32,367 bases of DNA from Saccoglossus kowalevskii. Its lineage: Eukaryota; Hemichordata; Enteropneusta; Harrimaniidae. Below the pieces are notes generated by a model, which saw only the letters and a list, made by a program, of their open reading frames with translations, had not been told where the DNA came from and searched no databases. This document shows, one piece after another, positions 1 to 13,900 of this stretch. Positions within the stretch are counted from its first letter, which is position 1. Each line of letters opens with the position of its first letter. A program made the position numbers and the translations under genes. The stretch covers positions 147,706-180,072 of the forward strand of contig NW_003131857.1 of the NCBI RefSeq assembly GCF_000003605.2, written 5' to 3'.

Positions 1-101
1 AATCGTGATATTACCCTCACAAGCATGTGTTATTATTTAAATGTAACCATGTATTCAATATCACCGATACTCTATAACCCTGTACAACATTCTATAAATA
101 C
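1..101. other. Gene A intron after exon g
   Basis: Intron sequence that continues beyond the left edge; nothing recognisable. Confidence 0.6.
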
Positions 102-238
102 CTCCCAAATCTTCCAACGTCTTAACAGCTAGTTCAATCATTGCTATTTCCGTTGACAAAAGTGCGAGCGATAACGCCAAAAAGAACGCAATGGCGAGTA
201 TTTTCCCTCCTGTAATGGTGGAATATAGAATTGGCATC
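102..238 (-). CDS. Gene A exon g: TM8; last exon inside the window
   Basis: Acceptor tcttttttacag, donor GGAG|GTATTT. Encodes MPILYSTITGGKILAIAF, FLALSLALLSTEIAM and LAVKTLEDLG. 137 bases, phase 2 to 1. The TM8 motif ALLSTE differs from AGLSSV in gene B. Exons for TM9-TM12 must lie left of position 1. Confidence 0.91.
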
Positions 239-3200
239 CTGTAAAAAAGAAAATTATTTATACAGTTTGCCAGTCCTAGTCAACAACATTTACAATGGAA
301 GGGAAATTACAGAAGCAGACGTACATAGACAAATTACTCCGAATTAACAAAATATTTTGGTAGCAAACATAAAAATAACCCCCACGTCGCAAGCTATTGT
401 GATGACAAATCTCAAACGACATCTTTCGGAGAATTGAATGATTAAGTTGAAATGAAGACTTATCCTGGAGTGTTATCGTGACAAAGTTTATTTAAATTGG
501 CAGAAAACATGATAAAGAAACATTGAACCCAGCCTTTGAGGGGAGGTAAAAATTTACACGTACGCGTGCAACTAGAAGTTCACATAGATATGACCAAATT
601 TCATTATCTGTGTATAATTGTTGCCACACGTTTATTATTCAGCGACCATACTATACCTTCCTAAATAATTTTCACAAAAACACATTTTTTGCGCACTGGT
701 GCACCGGTAAGAACAAAAGAAATCATTTTTAATGTATAGCAAATTACTAGTAAATTTCCGCCCAACAAAATCTGTGCTGTGTCGTCCATAGTATTAAAGT
801 GAGGGAGTCGTCACCTGCGCAAGCGTCAGATGACCATAGTGTGTTATTGTTTACAAACAAGCGTCTAACCATGAGCCTTTGCGTTTTTAGCGTGCGTTGA
901 TATCGTCGCTTGGGACTCAATTCCTGCGCGTGCATAGGTGACGACCCCCCCCCCCCCCGCTTTAACACAGTTGATTCATATTTTTTATAATTCTGGTCAA
1001 GAGCACACCCGACACAATAACAGAATGTCGCAGTACTCGGCTACATACGTCTTCTAATCGTGCAAATATACCTGCTTGCTGACAACGCATTTTAAATAGT
1101 GTTGAATAAGTGATTTTTAAAAGCTTTGCCCATAACAAAATGTATGTTGTTATATTATCTACAACTTTTGAAGAGGGGGTGTCAAAAAAAAGGTATAAAA
1201 GTGGGAAAAAATGTTTTAAAAACTCCTAAAATCAGCACATTCTGGGTAACAGCAAATGAATTTAATTAGATGTCACAATTGAATGAACGTAAAATAACAC
1301 GTATAGCAACCGATAACTGGAGGCGAGAATGCCGTACCAGTTTTGGTGACCAGAGTATATTTCAATTAAAATCTTACCATATAAACGTGAGTCCAGTATT
1401 TGCCGGTCCACTGTTCTGTAATATGTCGACTATTTCTGTCTTATTCAGCCCAGCTTCAGATTCGACGGCAAATACCGTGGCAAAAGTCATCATGGCGCTC
1501 ATTAAACTGCAAACAGACGACAACAAGTTTGGTCAAAATACAGATTAAGGCGGGAAATCGTCATTTGCGCATGCGTCTACCCATAAGCCTTTGTGTTTTA
1601 GCGTGTGTTGTTATCGTCCCTTAGTACTCAATGTCCGCGCGTGCGCAGGTGACGACTCTCTCGCTTTAATATAATCACTCGCCTTACCCGCCATGCACGG
1701 CTGTCACGCGAGACTAATATAAATTAACTGCAGTGGAGGGAAAACTTGAACGAAAGCATTTATGGAATCGGGAAATCATGATAGTATACTTTCCTTGGCT
1801 GTGCATTTAACGTTCATCAGCCCCATTTTCAGAAAGATTACGACAAAGATATTTATTTATAGAAATTCACAACAACATGGTATGATATGTGTGTATAGAA
1901 CGTGTGACGTCATTGAAAACTAGCGGTGGGGGCCGCGTGATTCCACACACTGCTCCCCCATGGTGGTTAATGTTACCAAGCCTGCGGAAGGTGTCCATGA
2001 TACTTAGGGTGTACACGGGTGTACACCCATTTACGAGGGGTGGGGTATTAGATTACAAAATAAACATGCTAAAAACTGAAAAGCCAAAAAAAAAAATGTC
2101 TACATCAATGGGGACAAATAATCACCATGTACATATTTCAGATGAGAACATATTTAAATTACCTTATTAAATTATTGAACGACGGTATTATGACTGACAT
2201 CTTTATTATTCCAGTTTTTTCGGTGGTGAAAGCTGCATATGACGTCATTAGACCCCATCCGGCTCCGGTATCGAAGGCGTTTTGGCTGGCTGCGTCAATC
2301 CACAGTTGTGGGTCAGCAAGAAGCTCTATAGTAAACAAAACAAGTAACATAAACCACGTGACTTGCCATTTTAGGCGTCACAAGCTATTTTTTTTTCAAA
2401 TATGGAATTTTAAAAATGTTGCTGTTGCTATGGTCATAGTTGCCACAGAGACAAACATGGTATTTTTTTCCGAGTTGTCATTGTACCATTTATGCACATT
2501 AATTAATGAAGTCATGTGACATAACAAGGAGCCAACCAGCTCCATTGTATGGAATTGATTAGAACACCATTCCATTCTCGGGCAAGACTTCTTGATGAGT
2601 ACCAAAAAGACAAAAATATTTGCAAAAAATATTGAATCAAGTGAGTCAAACAACGTAATATACAACAGTAATGCCCCGCCGTGTGCGATACTATTTATAC
2701 CAGGTTTTGACTGTGCGGTAGGAAAATCGTTGTACAACTACAAAACCTACCCGACGGGGACTAATAACCATATGATGTTAAACGCTATTAAAATCTTGGA
2801 ATACAAGCATAGAAACAATTATACAGCGAACAATTTGTGACAAATAATGGACTTTCGTTCGTATGTTGAAAGTTAGTTTAATTTGTTTTAAAATTTACCA
2901 AATCTCAGAAATAATTGCTGAAATGTCACCGTCGGAAATATTTTTAGCATTATAAAATGTTTAACAAATTATAAAATTATAAGAAACTTCGGCGTTAACT
3001 AACTGGGCATTAGGTGTAGGGTTTTGGTTGATGCATTATACAGTTGTAGATACAGTTTAATTAAACTGTAATTAAATTAAATTTCTTAGTAGAATTTAAC
3101 AAAAAATAACGTATACTTATTGTCGTCGGATTAACACGAAATTTTCACAGCTTTAAGGTGACAATGAGAGGAACTTGAATGTGTCCAGACAAACTATTTC

Positions 3201-6200
3201 ATGGATTATTTACCAATGTGTTGTGGTTTGAGTTGGGGGCAATGCGACTAAAACAGAAATTAAAATTCAGGACACTACTTTTCAAAACGCGCTGCTTGAA
3301 TAAAACTGACCAGACACATTCAATTTACCAGACTATTGAACAACTAGGAAAAGTGAAAAAAAAAAAAAAACTTCTCATCACCAGCATAAATGCGTAATTA
3401 TTTTTTTTTTACAAAAAAAGTAATTTTTCACTTTTGATTGAGTAACACACCGTAGAATGCAGATACGGTAGTCCCGCTACCTTAATTGAGAAAAATAAAA
3501 ATTAAATTGCATTTGCATAATGGATTGCAATTTAATTAAATTGCATTCCAATATCGGATTATAATTAAGTTGAGCTGAAATTATTGGCTTTACTTTCCCT
3601 GGAAGAGCAATACTTGTTAATCTGGCTGTTCTGGCTACATTCGGCTCCGAGTTTTTAAAGACACCTTTACGTGTTTAGCATGTTATCGTTCCTTTGGACT
3701 CAATTCCCGCGCGTGCTCAGGCGACGACCCCCTCCACGTTAACTTACCCCAATCGGGCGAAAACAAGAATTTGAGTCCTAACTCTGCGCCAGGCAACGTC
3801 ATGGCCCAGATGAATGTAAATAAAAGAAGCAACAGAAAAATGGGGACGATGACGCTGTTCACTCTCTCGATCGTTTTCACACCCCACATCACCGCCAATC
3901 CTGCGAGGATTATTGCTATTGCCTGTGGAAGTAACGCCCATACGGTTTCCTGTGGAAGAGACGAGCAGCATAATTGTAAAACACAGACCATTTATTCGCT
4001 ATCGAAGTGTAAAATGAACTTGATATATATTTGCTCCGAACTAATGAAAATATAAAACAGAAATTACAGAAATTCTACTAAATTCAGCTAGAACAAATTT
4101 TAATCAAGGTACTGGCAGACTAATAGGTGATTCACTGAGAAAAATATATCAGATGAGCGTATCGCAAACTCAGAGTACACTGTCACTAAATCATTATCAG
4201 TATGTATTCTATAGTTTCAGGGCCGTAGCCATCGGGGAAGCTGGAGCTGCCCTCCCTAATTTTGGCTTCGTATTTCAGACGTTACTGCAGTTGAATGTAA
4301 AGCGTATTATTCTCGATTCCCCTCCCCTTATGGTGAAAAAAAAATCAGCGCCCGCCATGATTTTTGCATTGACCACCAAATATAACAACATAATTCGGAC
4401 TAAAAAATCTATAGTTTTTGTTTAAGTATGTGCATCGCCATAATCGTCACGCTGCGCGCGTTCCAATTTATAATACTTTAATTTACACGCGTTCTATACG
4501 TCACATATTGGATACGACGCGGTGTGACCACTGTGCCGCTTCAAAGTACACTTTTCACGATTTTCGTGACATTTTATAATTTCAAAACTGCGCACGTTTG
4601 CCACGCACCGTTACTAGGTTTCAGACACTTGCAACCTTTGTGATACATTTGAATTATACGCATAAGCTAAATGGTTTATATTATTTTATACATTTATTGC
4701 TGTCGACCTACCCCAACAAACGACACAAATATGTCTAAACTTTCTTCCTCTGTGGTGGGCAGAGGATTCACCGTACAGTAACATAGATAGTAGAAGCACC
4801 AGGCACACAATACTGCGTAATAACATCTAAGCAGAGAGATAGAAAAATAGTATATGTTCATATTCAAGTTAACGTGCATTTTTTTTTACATTACGTAATC
4901 TTCGTAATGCGAAGCTGCAATGATCTCCGTTCTATTAAATTAGCATACATAAGGTAACATTATGCAGGTTGTGCGCAAGTAATCATCGCTCGTACAGCAG
5001 GATATTTACAACAATGCGCCGTATGTCGTTAAGAGCGAGAGAGTATTGGTTTTGTCACCGCATTCACTGTTCCAAACGCTATCACATGGTTACATCGATC
5101 GGAAAACAAGCTCCTGACCCTCTCGCTCTAAACGAGATCTCTTCGGCCATTCGCGACTACGGTTTATTATTTTTTTTAGCTATTTGCATACAATTGGGAA
5201 AGCAAAATGCCACTCATTGCTTTCTTGCATTACTTGGTACCACTTTGTGGATCGGCATTATATGAAATTAAAATTTAAAACACATTTGCGTGCATGGTAA
5301 TTTAAATTCCGTGCGACAACATTTTTTTTTTATTTTTCCTTTAAATTCTTTGTTAATTATGGACAGTAAAAACCACAATTTTAGATTTGCTACACGATTT
5401 GATGTTTTATAACGCAAACTGACAACCAATCTTTACATGGTTTGCTCCACAGCAGATCGTACCACATCAAACACATTGTGAACATTAACTCCCCTCAGCT
5501 CTACTATAAATAGTCTGACTGCACCGTTCTCACAATAACTCAGTCAGGTTTATGCCTCAAGTCACGAAAATGATATACCGTTCATAGCAATAATGTTGGT
5601 ACCAGCAGTCAGTGCTATTGGCGACAATTCCATCCAAAACAATATGCTTGGTTATTTTAACATGTTTAAATAGTATTTTCTGATATTGCATGTTGACAAT
5701 AAAAAAATGAATAATAAAAATAATGTTTTTCAAGTATTCGTACGATGCAATACTAAAAACAGGAATTATCTGTACGTATATACACGCAAGCGCATGTGCG
5801 TTTGTCGGTAGTGCATTGACCGGGTGATAGCATGGAATCATGGATTGGGCTTACACATGTTCAAACCGCAAACATACTTAATTCATAAGAATATAAGCTT
5901 TCTTTGTATTATTACAATGATTAAAATAATTTCAACTCAAATAATATGACTTGAGTCTTTGAATAATATGTATGTTCCTGAATATACATTATTGAGGCAA
6001 CGTGTGATACATTGACGCCACAATTCACATTAAGCCGATCGGGATATCTAGTTGAAAAAAGTTGTTTTACCATGAATACAACAATATTATTTAAACACAT
6101 TTCAATACCAAGTCAATTCTGGAGACATTTTCATTTGATACGTTCGAAATGTTTTTTTTTTTTTTTTTTTTTGTATTTTTAGAGAAAGCAACAACGTCTG

Positions 6201-9200
6201 CATGTTAGCGGTCATATTACTAGTAACAAGCGGCATAGAGTAGACGCTGACACAAATGATCAATTTATCAATTTTGGTCTCCCGATGTTTATTCTATTTT
6301 CGTTTTGGCGAAATTAGTCGAGGACTAGGGCGGGTTGAAGATCATCGTACACACGATCGTCGCACACGGCTGCGCTCGTATGAACAAACAATATATTTTA
6401 CACGCGTTGTATACGTTGAATGGGACCCACATCGAACATAACGCGAAACGACGACTCTGGTGCATAAAGTACTCACGCAATCGCCGTAGATACAGCTGCA
6501 ATCCAGCCTCCTAACCAGATATTTTTCGAGCTCAGAAGATTGTTGAAAATTCGAACTGGGGAACATTTGCAATACCGGCCCGAGGCGTACTCTATAACCA
6601 ACATTGGAATGGACCAGATGAATAAAAACAGTAACCAGGCTAAGATAAATTGCAAGGAACCTGTAAAGCAAACAAGAGATGAAACATGTACATCATAATG
6701 TGATTCGATATTAAAAAAGAAGGAACTTCGTTCTTCACCATAATGTATATGTTTTATCTATGTAACAATGCACCAACGTTACTTTTGTTGTACCAACTGA
6801 ATACTTGTCTCAATATGAATACAATTCTGACATTTACAGTCTCCATATGAATACAAGTCTGACATTTACAGTCTCCACATGAATACAAGTCTGACATTTA
6901 CAGTCTCCACATGAATACAAGTCTGACATTGAGTTACCACATGAATACAAGTTTGACATTTACAGTCTCCACATGAATACAAGTCTGACATTTACAGTCT
7001 CCACATGAATACAAGTCTGACATTGACAGTCACCACATGAATACGAAGTCCGACATTTACAGTCTATACATCAATACAATGAAGTCTGACATTTACAGTG
7101 TCCACATGAATACAATGAAGTCTGACATTTACAGTGTCCACATGAATACAATGAAGTATGACATTTACAGTGTCCACATGAATACAATGAAGTCTGACAT
7201 TTACTGTGTCCACATGAATACAATGAAGTCTGACATTTACAGTGTCCACATGAATACAATGAAGTCTGACATTTACAGTGTCCACATGAATACAAGTCTG
7301 ACATTTACAGTGTCCACATGAATACAAGTCTGACATTTACAGTCTCCACATGAATACAAGTCCGACCTTTACAGTGTTCATATGTATACAAGTCTGACAT
7401 TGACAGTCACCACATGAATACAAGTCTGACATTTACAGTCACCATATGAATACATTTCTGACATTGACAGTCACCACATGAATATAAGTCTGACATTGAC
7501 AGTCACCACATGAATACAAGTCTGACATTGACAGTCACCACATGAATACAAGTCTGACATTTACAGTGTTCATATGAATATAAGTCTGACATTTACAGTC
7601 ACCATATGAATACATCTCTGACATTGACAGTCACCACATGAATACAAGTCTGGCATTTACAGTGTTCATATGAATACAAGTCCGACATTTACAGTGTTCA
7701 TCTGAATACAAGTCTGACATTGATAGTCACCACATGAATACAAGTCTGACATTTACAGTCTCCACATGAATACAAGTCTGACATTGACAGTCACCACATG
7801 AATACAAGTCTGACATTTACAGTGTCCACATGAATACAATGAAGTCTGACATTTACAGTGTCCACATGAATACAAGTCTGACATTTACAGTGTCCACATG
7901 AATACAAGTCTGACATTTACAGTCTCCACATGAATACAAGTCCGACCTTTACAGTGTTCATATGTATACAAGTCTGACATTGACAGTCACCACATGAATA
8001 CAAGTCTGACATTTACAGTCACCATATGAATACAAGTCTGACATTGACAGTCACCACATGAATACAAATCTGACATTTACAGTGTTCATATGAATATAAG
8101 TCTGACATTTACAGTCACCATATGAATACATCTCTGACATTGACAGTCACCACATGAATACAAGTCTGGCATTTACAGTGTTCATATGAATACAAGTCCG
8201 ACATTTACAGTGTTCATCTGAATACAAGTCTGACATTGACAGTCACCACATGAATACAAGTCTGACATTTACAGTCTCCACATGAATACAAGTCTGACAT
8301 TGACAGTCACCACATGAATACAAGTCTGACATTTACAGTGTCCACATGAATACAATGAAGTCTGACATTTACAGTGTCCACATGAATACAAGTCTGACAT
8401 TTACAGTGTCCACATGAATACAAGTCTGACATTGACAGTCACCACATGAATACAAGTCTGACATTTACAGTCTGCACATGAATACAAGTCTGACATTGAC
8501 AGTCACCACATGAATACAAGTCTGACATTTACAGTCTGCACATGAATACAAGTCTGACATTGACAGTCACCACATGAATACAAGTCTGACATTTACAGTC
8601 TCCACATGAATACAAGTCTGACATTTACAGTCTCCACATGAATACAAGTCTGACATTTACAGTCTCCACATGAATACAAGTCCGACATTTACAGTGTTCA
8701 TATGAATACAAGTCTGACATTGACAGTCACCACATGAATACAAGTCTGACATTTACAGTGTTCATATGAATACATGTCTGACATTTACAGTCTCCACATG
8801 AATACAAGTCTGACATTGACAGTCACCACATGAATACAAGTCTGACATTTACAGTGTCCACATGAATACAATGAAGTCTGACATTTACAGTGTGCACATG
8901 AATACAAGTCTGACATTTATAGACTCCAGATGAATACAAATCCGATATTTACAGTGTTCCTATGAATACAAGTCTGACATTGACAGTCACCACATGAATA
9001 CAAGTCTGACATTTACAGTGTCCACATGAATACAATGAAGTCTGACATTTACAGTGTCCACATGAATACAATGAAGTCTGACATTTACAGTGTCCACATG
9101 AATACAATGAAGTCTGACATTTACAGTGTCCACATGAATACAATGAAGTCTGACATTTACAGTGTCCAAATGAATACAATGAAGTCTGACATTTACAGTG

Positions 9201-10878
9201 TCCACATGAATACAATGAAGTCTGACATTTACAGTGTCCACATGAATACAAGTCTGACATTTACAGTGTCCATATGAATACAAGTCTGACATTGACGTCA
9301 ACACATAAATACAATGAAGTCTGACATTTACAGTGTCCACATGAATACAATGAAGTCTGACATTTACAGTGTCCACATGAATACAATGAAGTCTGACATT
9401 TACAGTGTCCACATGAATACAATGAAGTCTGACATTTACAGTGTCCACATGAATACAATGAAGTCTGACATTTACAGTGTCCAAATGAATACAATGAAGT
9501 CTGACATTTACAGTGTCCACATGAATACAACGGCAACAAACTTTCATACGGTATTTTCCGTCGACTCACCGTTATCCCCGCTGTTATTGGCTGCAATTCG
9601 TGGAAATCTCCATATATTCCCCGCACCGACCATGCACCCCATGCAAGATACAACCATTCCAAACCGGGATTTGAAATTCCCTCGCTTTGGACCTGAATCG
9701 TCATCGTCAGTGTTGTCGTCAACCTGGTAGAAGAACAAAAAAAAACAAAAAAACAAAAACGATTTACATCGATTTTATTTTATTTTGTTTGTTGGACCAT
9801 ATATCCGCTTGATAATGTATTGTTGGTAGTTCAGATGTTCGTCGGCTGAAGGTATTATTAAATTATTATTAGACATTTTTAGAATTTTAATATTGCTTAA
9901 CATATTCCACAATAAGATTAGGGCGGCGGTCAGTCCTTTGATGTTATTGAGCGAGTTGTGTTTTTTACTTTACACAATTTCACATATATATCGCCCTCAT
10001 GAGTTCATGCACAAGACCTTTAAGTCGGCAAGGGCGCCCTCACAGTTGGAACTTTTACATGCGGCACGAGGATTCTGCATGTTTTTTTTGTCGTTTGGAT
10101 TCAAAAAGCTTTATCTTATAACATCGTTTATATTTCTTCCTAGTTTAGTTTTTCCACTTTTACAAATTTAAATCCATCGGTCCATAAAACTAAATCATTT
10201 CTAGTAGAATAATTCGCCTAATGTCAATACATGAAAACGCAGAGACTATTGGTCTTTTATCAGTAAGCTAGGTATTCACCAGGAACGTCCCACTAGTTGC
10301 CGCTCTCTGTGGCTTTCTAGGTCACGGAGATTCTGCAAGGGAGAGTGGGAAAACGTGGGGCACAAGACGATGTACATTTCCAGCAACTAACAAATCAACA
10401 AATTGCCTGTCATATGTAGCATAGTAGTTGTTGCATCGGACTCTATCGGATCGATAGACCCAGGTTCAAATACTACCTTAGATTGAACATTAAAAGGATC
10501 GACTGCTACCCTGAGCGACTGTGCCATAGACTCAATGATGAGGAGGCTAAACTGACTTGGCCTACATTCATTCAGTCGCGACGTGTGTTAAACCGGGCCT
10601 GGCTAGCTTATTACATTGCTATAATATCATTATTATATAAAGATGGTCACACCGCCCTGTCACGTAGTGCCCAACTAGAATATGGTCACTGTGGCAAAAT
10701 ATACTTGCAAATTGCACTTGAACTACAAAATAATGCCTGTCTCAGTTTGGTTGAACACTGGGATTATGCATGGATTTTAACCGTATTTTGTAAGGTGAGG
10801 CGATCTTAAAATCAGGCTAAAGTGCCAGTTGAAGTAGATATCACTGCGCCGCTATATATACAACATGTATATATAGCG

Positions 10879-10916
<38 letters not shown>

Positions 10917-13900
10917 GGTAAATGTAAATGTATTTGTACGGTTTTCAACGAACATAGTGCTTGCGCCGCAGTCACGGACGTACCCTAACAGTTTACAAAA
11001 AGCGTGATTATAACTGACTCCAATCGAAGGGCATTGACAGTTGATTTTCTATACATACACCATAATTGGCAGCAATATAAACTAGAACAGAATGTTTTAA
11101 ACAACACAAGTTTGACTTCGTGGCTGCAGTTCCTAAATTTACGAAGCATCCCGCACACAGAATAAACGTTTTTGACAATCAATGTCCGCATCGACTATCA
11201 AGTCACGAGTTATTTTATGTTCTGGATAATTAAACTGGTCAACAAAGTCAACATTAATATTATATAAATACAATGGTGGGCAATTGTTCATGCAATTACG
11301 ACCATTTAAATGCATAGATTTAGACTTGTTTGAGTTGTAGGTAATGCTCTTCGGCGTATAACTAAAAAATATGTAACATTTTGCGCAAACCTTTAATAGA
11401 GGGCGCAATTACACACATATCACCTGCGTACCTCAAATTGTTTATAACTTTATCACCAATAAGACAGCCACACGGCATGCTATTGAGTGTTGCACTGAGA
11501 GTATTCATATAAATGTTAAACAGTGCTGGAGACATTACTCCTCTCTGTCGAACTCCATTGGAAACATTAACAAATTGTGAGATGGTACTTCACCATCTAA
11601 CGCAGTAGAACTTGCTGCAATTCTCGGGGGCGGACATCCGGGCATTTTCATCGCATGGCAACTATCACGGTGAAAAACAAACACCGAAAACTCTCGGAAA
11701 ACGGTACTCTGGGATGGTTGTTGCGACTCCCCTGAACACTTGTTAAATAGCGTCCAATGGTTCACTCTGTCGAAAGCCTTGAACGCGTCAAGAAAACACA
11801 CACACACACTGCAAGATCATTATACTGGCGAATGGTTTCTTTTAAGAGCAGAATACTGAGATCTGTGTAATGTTTCTTTTTAAAACCAAACTGGTTGTCT
11901 GTAGTTTAAAAATCATCTTGAGTAATATATGTTCAAAAACTTTAGACAAAACAGATGTTATTGTTTTATTTTTAAAGAGCGGCGCTATAACAACTTCCAT
12001 CATAGCCCAAGGGAGTGTTCCGTACACAAAAAATGATGACGACATGCACATTGAGAAATGCGTAGTAACACTGGGGGCAGCATACTTCAAGTGTTCAGCG
12101 CATAAAACAGTCAGACCACTAGATTTCCCAAGCGGCATGTTTTTAATAATCCCATCAATTTTCACAGGGGACACACGAAGATTATTTTCGTAGATTTCAG
12201 TAATATGATTTAGCATTTTAGTCTTGTACGTGTCATTCGTGGTGGAGTTCAGAGATGATTCGAAATATTTCGCCCACATTTTTGTAATGTCCGTCTCACC
12301 AGAAGCATTCCCAACAAAATATGGAATCAAAGTGTCGTATGATTTTGTGACTTCTTTCCAGAACGAGGGTCCGTCTTTATTTAAGAGGTGAGTGGCCAAT
12401 TTGTCTGCAGTCGTACGAAAATATGCAAATTTGCAGTTGCGTAATGTAAGCTTGTCAGTCTGTCAGTCTTGGCCCTCGGCCGAGCTCATCGTGTCATGAA
12501 CAGCGCCCTCAATTGGCCACAACAAAAACACTCACGTGCAAAGCTATGCGTATCTTTCAGGTTTGAATTATAAATTTAAATTATAAATTTAAATTATAAA
12601 TTTGAATTATAAAGTGAGATATGAAGATTTGGGCAAACTTTACAATTTACTTATTCAAGGAGAATTGGTTATTCATGGTATTGGCAGAATTCGACGCTTA
12701 TATTTTCACCGTGACAGTCAAGGTGACATTCAAGTTCCCGGTGGGAATACATAGAACTTGCCTAATGGGGACGTGCCCCTGAAATGGGTCTCGTTTTTTG
12801 GATTTTATGTATAAGTATCGGTCTTATTTCTGGTCAAGATAAGTATAAATATCAGTAATATTTTTCCGATTTTGTATACTTATGGGTCCGTATATGAGCG
12901 AATATCTCAACCCGGAAATTAAACAAGGCAACAACATTCAAACGGAGATTTAACACGGAATAGAAGAGGGTGCACATTCCTTAGTGAATTTGCTTACATG
13001 TGCTTCTATTGCAGATGTTCTTCTAATGGAGCAAATACGGTAACTGTTTTATTTGGGGAAAAACAGTGATGACAGAAATGGTACTTTGGTAAAAAATATG
13101 GGTATAGATGTTGCCACTATCCAAGTATAAAAATGTTCACACTTTTGAGCATCTCTCTACCCAGCTATAAATCAACTGCACCCGGGTGACTTTGTTCTAC
13201 AGGATATGCTGTTTTATAAATTTATAAAGTACGATTTTTTTAACAAATGACAACTACAGAAATGAAACTTCGCCACTTGTCATACTCTGTTACTGCTACG
13301 ATCAACCTCTAAGACGTGTTAGGTGTTATTCTTTCAACACAGCCCCATGATGATTGAAATAGACATCGATTGATCTTCACGGAAATAATTAAAAACGGAG
13401 ACGAGTGTTGTTTTCAAGTCGCAGGAGTCGCCGACGGTAATTAGTACAAGTCGCGCCCAGGTCAAACCTCATACATGTGATTTCCATGAGAAGAGCGCAC
13501 TGGATTGTGGGAAATCAATGTTTATCAACACAGATGTCGCCCATGCGCGGCGCGACGACTACCGCCCTTTAATCACCGTCCCACACCGAGAGTCACGTTA
13601 CGAACCAATACCATGGGCGCCCTCAGTGTTCGATGTTTCACGTGGTGTTGCATCCGTGCTTAGATATTTGTCGTGGTATAGTATATATACAATGTATATA
13701 CATTTATTTATTTTATCACAAACGGTATTGTTGGCCTTATATACAACAACAAATCATAAAAAAACTAAGGAATGATCATGCCATCTTAATCAACATTGGA
13801 AATAATATTATCTCTTAATTTGCGACTGTGGAATATATACTTTAATAAAGACAAAAGGAAAAACGGGTTATTTGTCGTCAGTATATTTTCGTCATATTAA

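Noticed and set aside
2396-2737. Hydrophobic minus-strand ORF in gene A intron d-e
   Set aside because: No NSS motif, and exons d and e already join in phase; no need for an extra exon.
6342-6671. Longer minus-strand ORF overlapping gene A exon b
   Set aside because: Wrong frame; the NSS frame of 6660-6477 gives TM2 motifs and correct splice borders.
7037-7321. Open frames on both strands coding 12-residue repeats (also 8949-9730)
   Set aside because: They follow from the stop-free 36-bp minisatellite unit and lie in an intron of gene A; no promoter, domain or unique sequence.
6813-9529. CRISPR-like array
   Set aside because: Units are directly adjacent variants with no unique spacers, in a eukaryotic intron; a minisatellite.
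11870-12193. Plus-strand ORF of 107 codons
   Set aside because: Antisense shadow of the broken reverse transcriptase.
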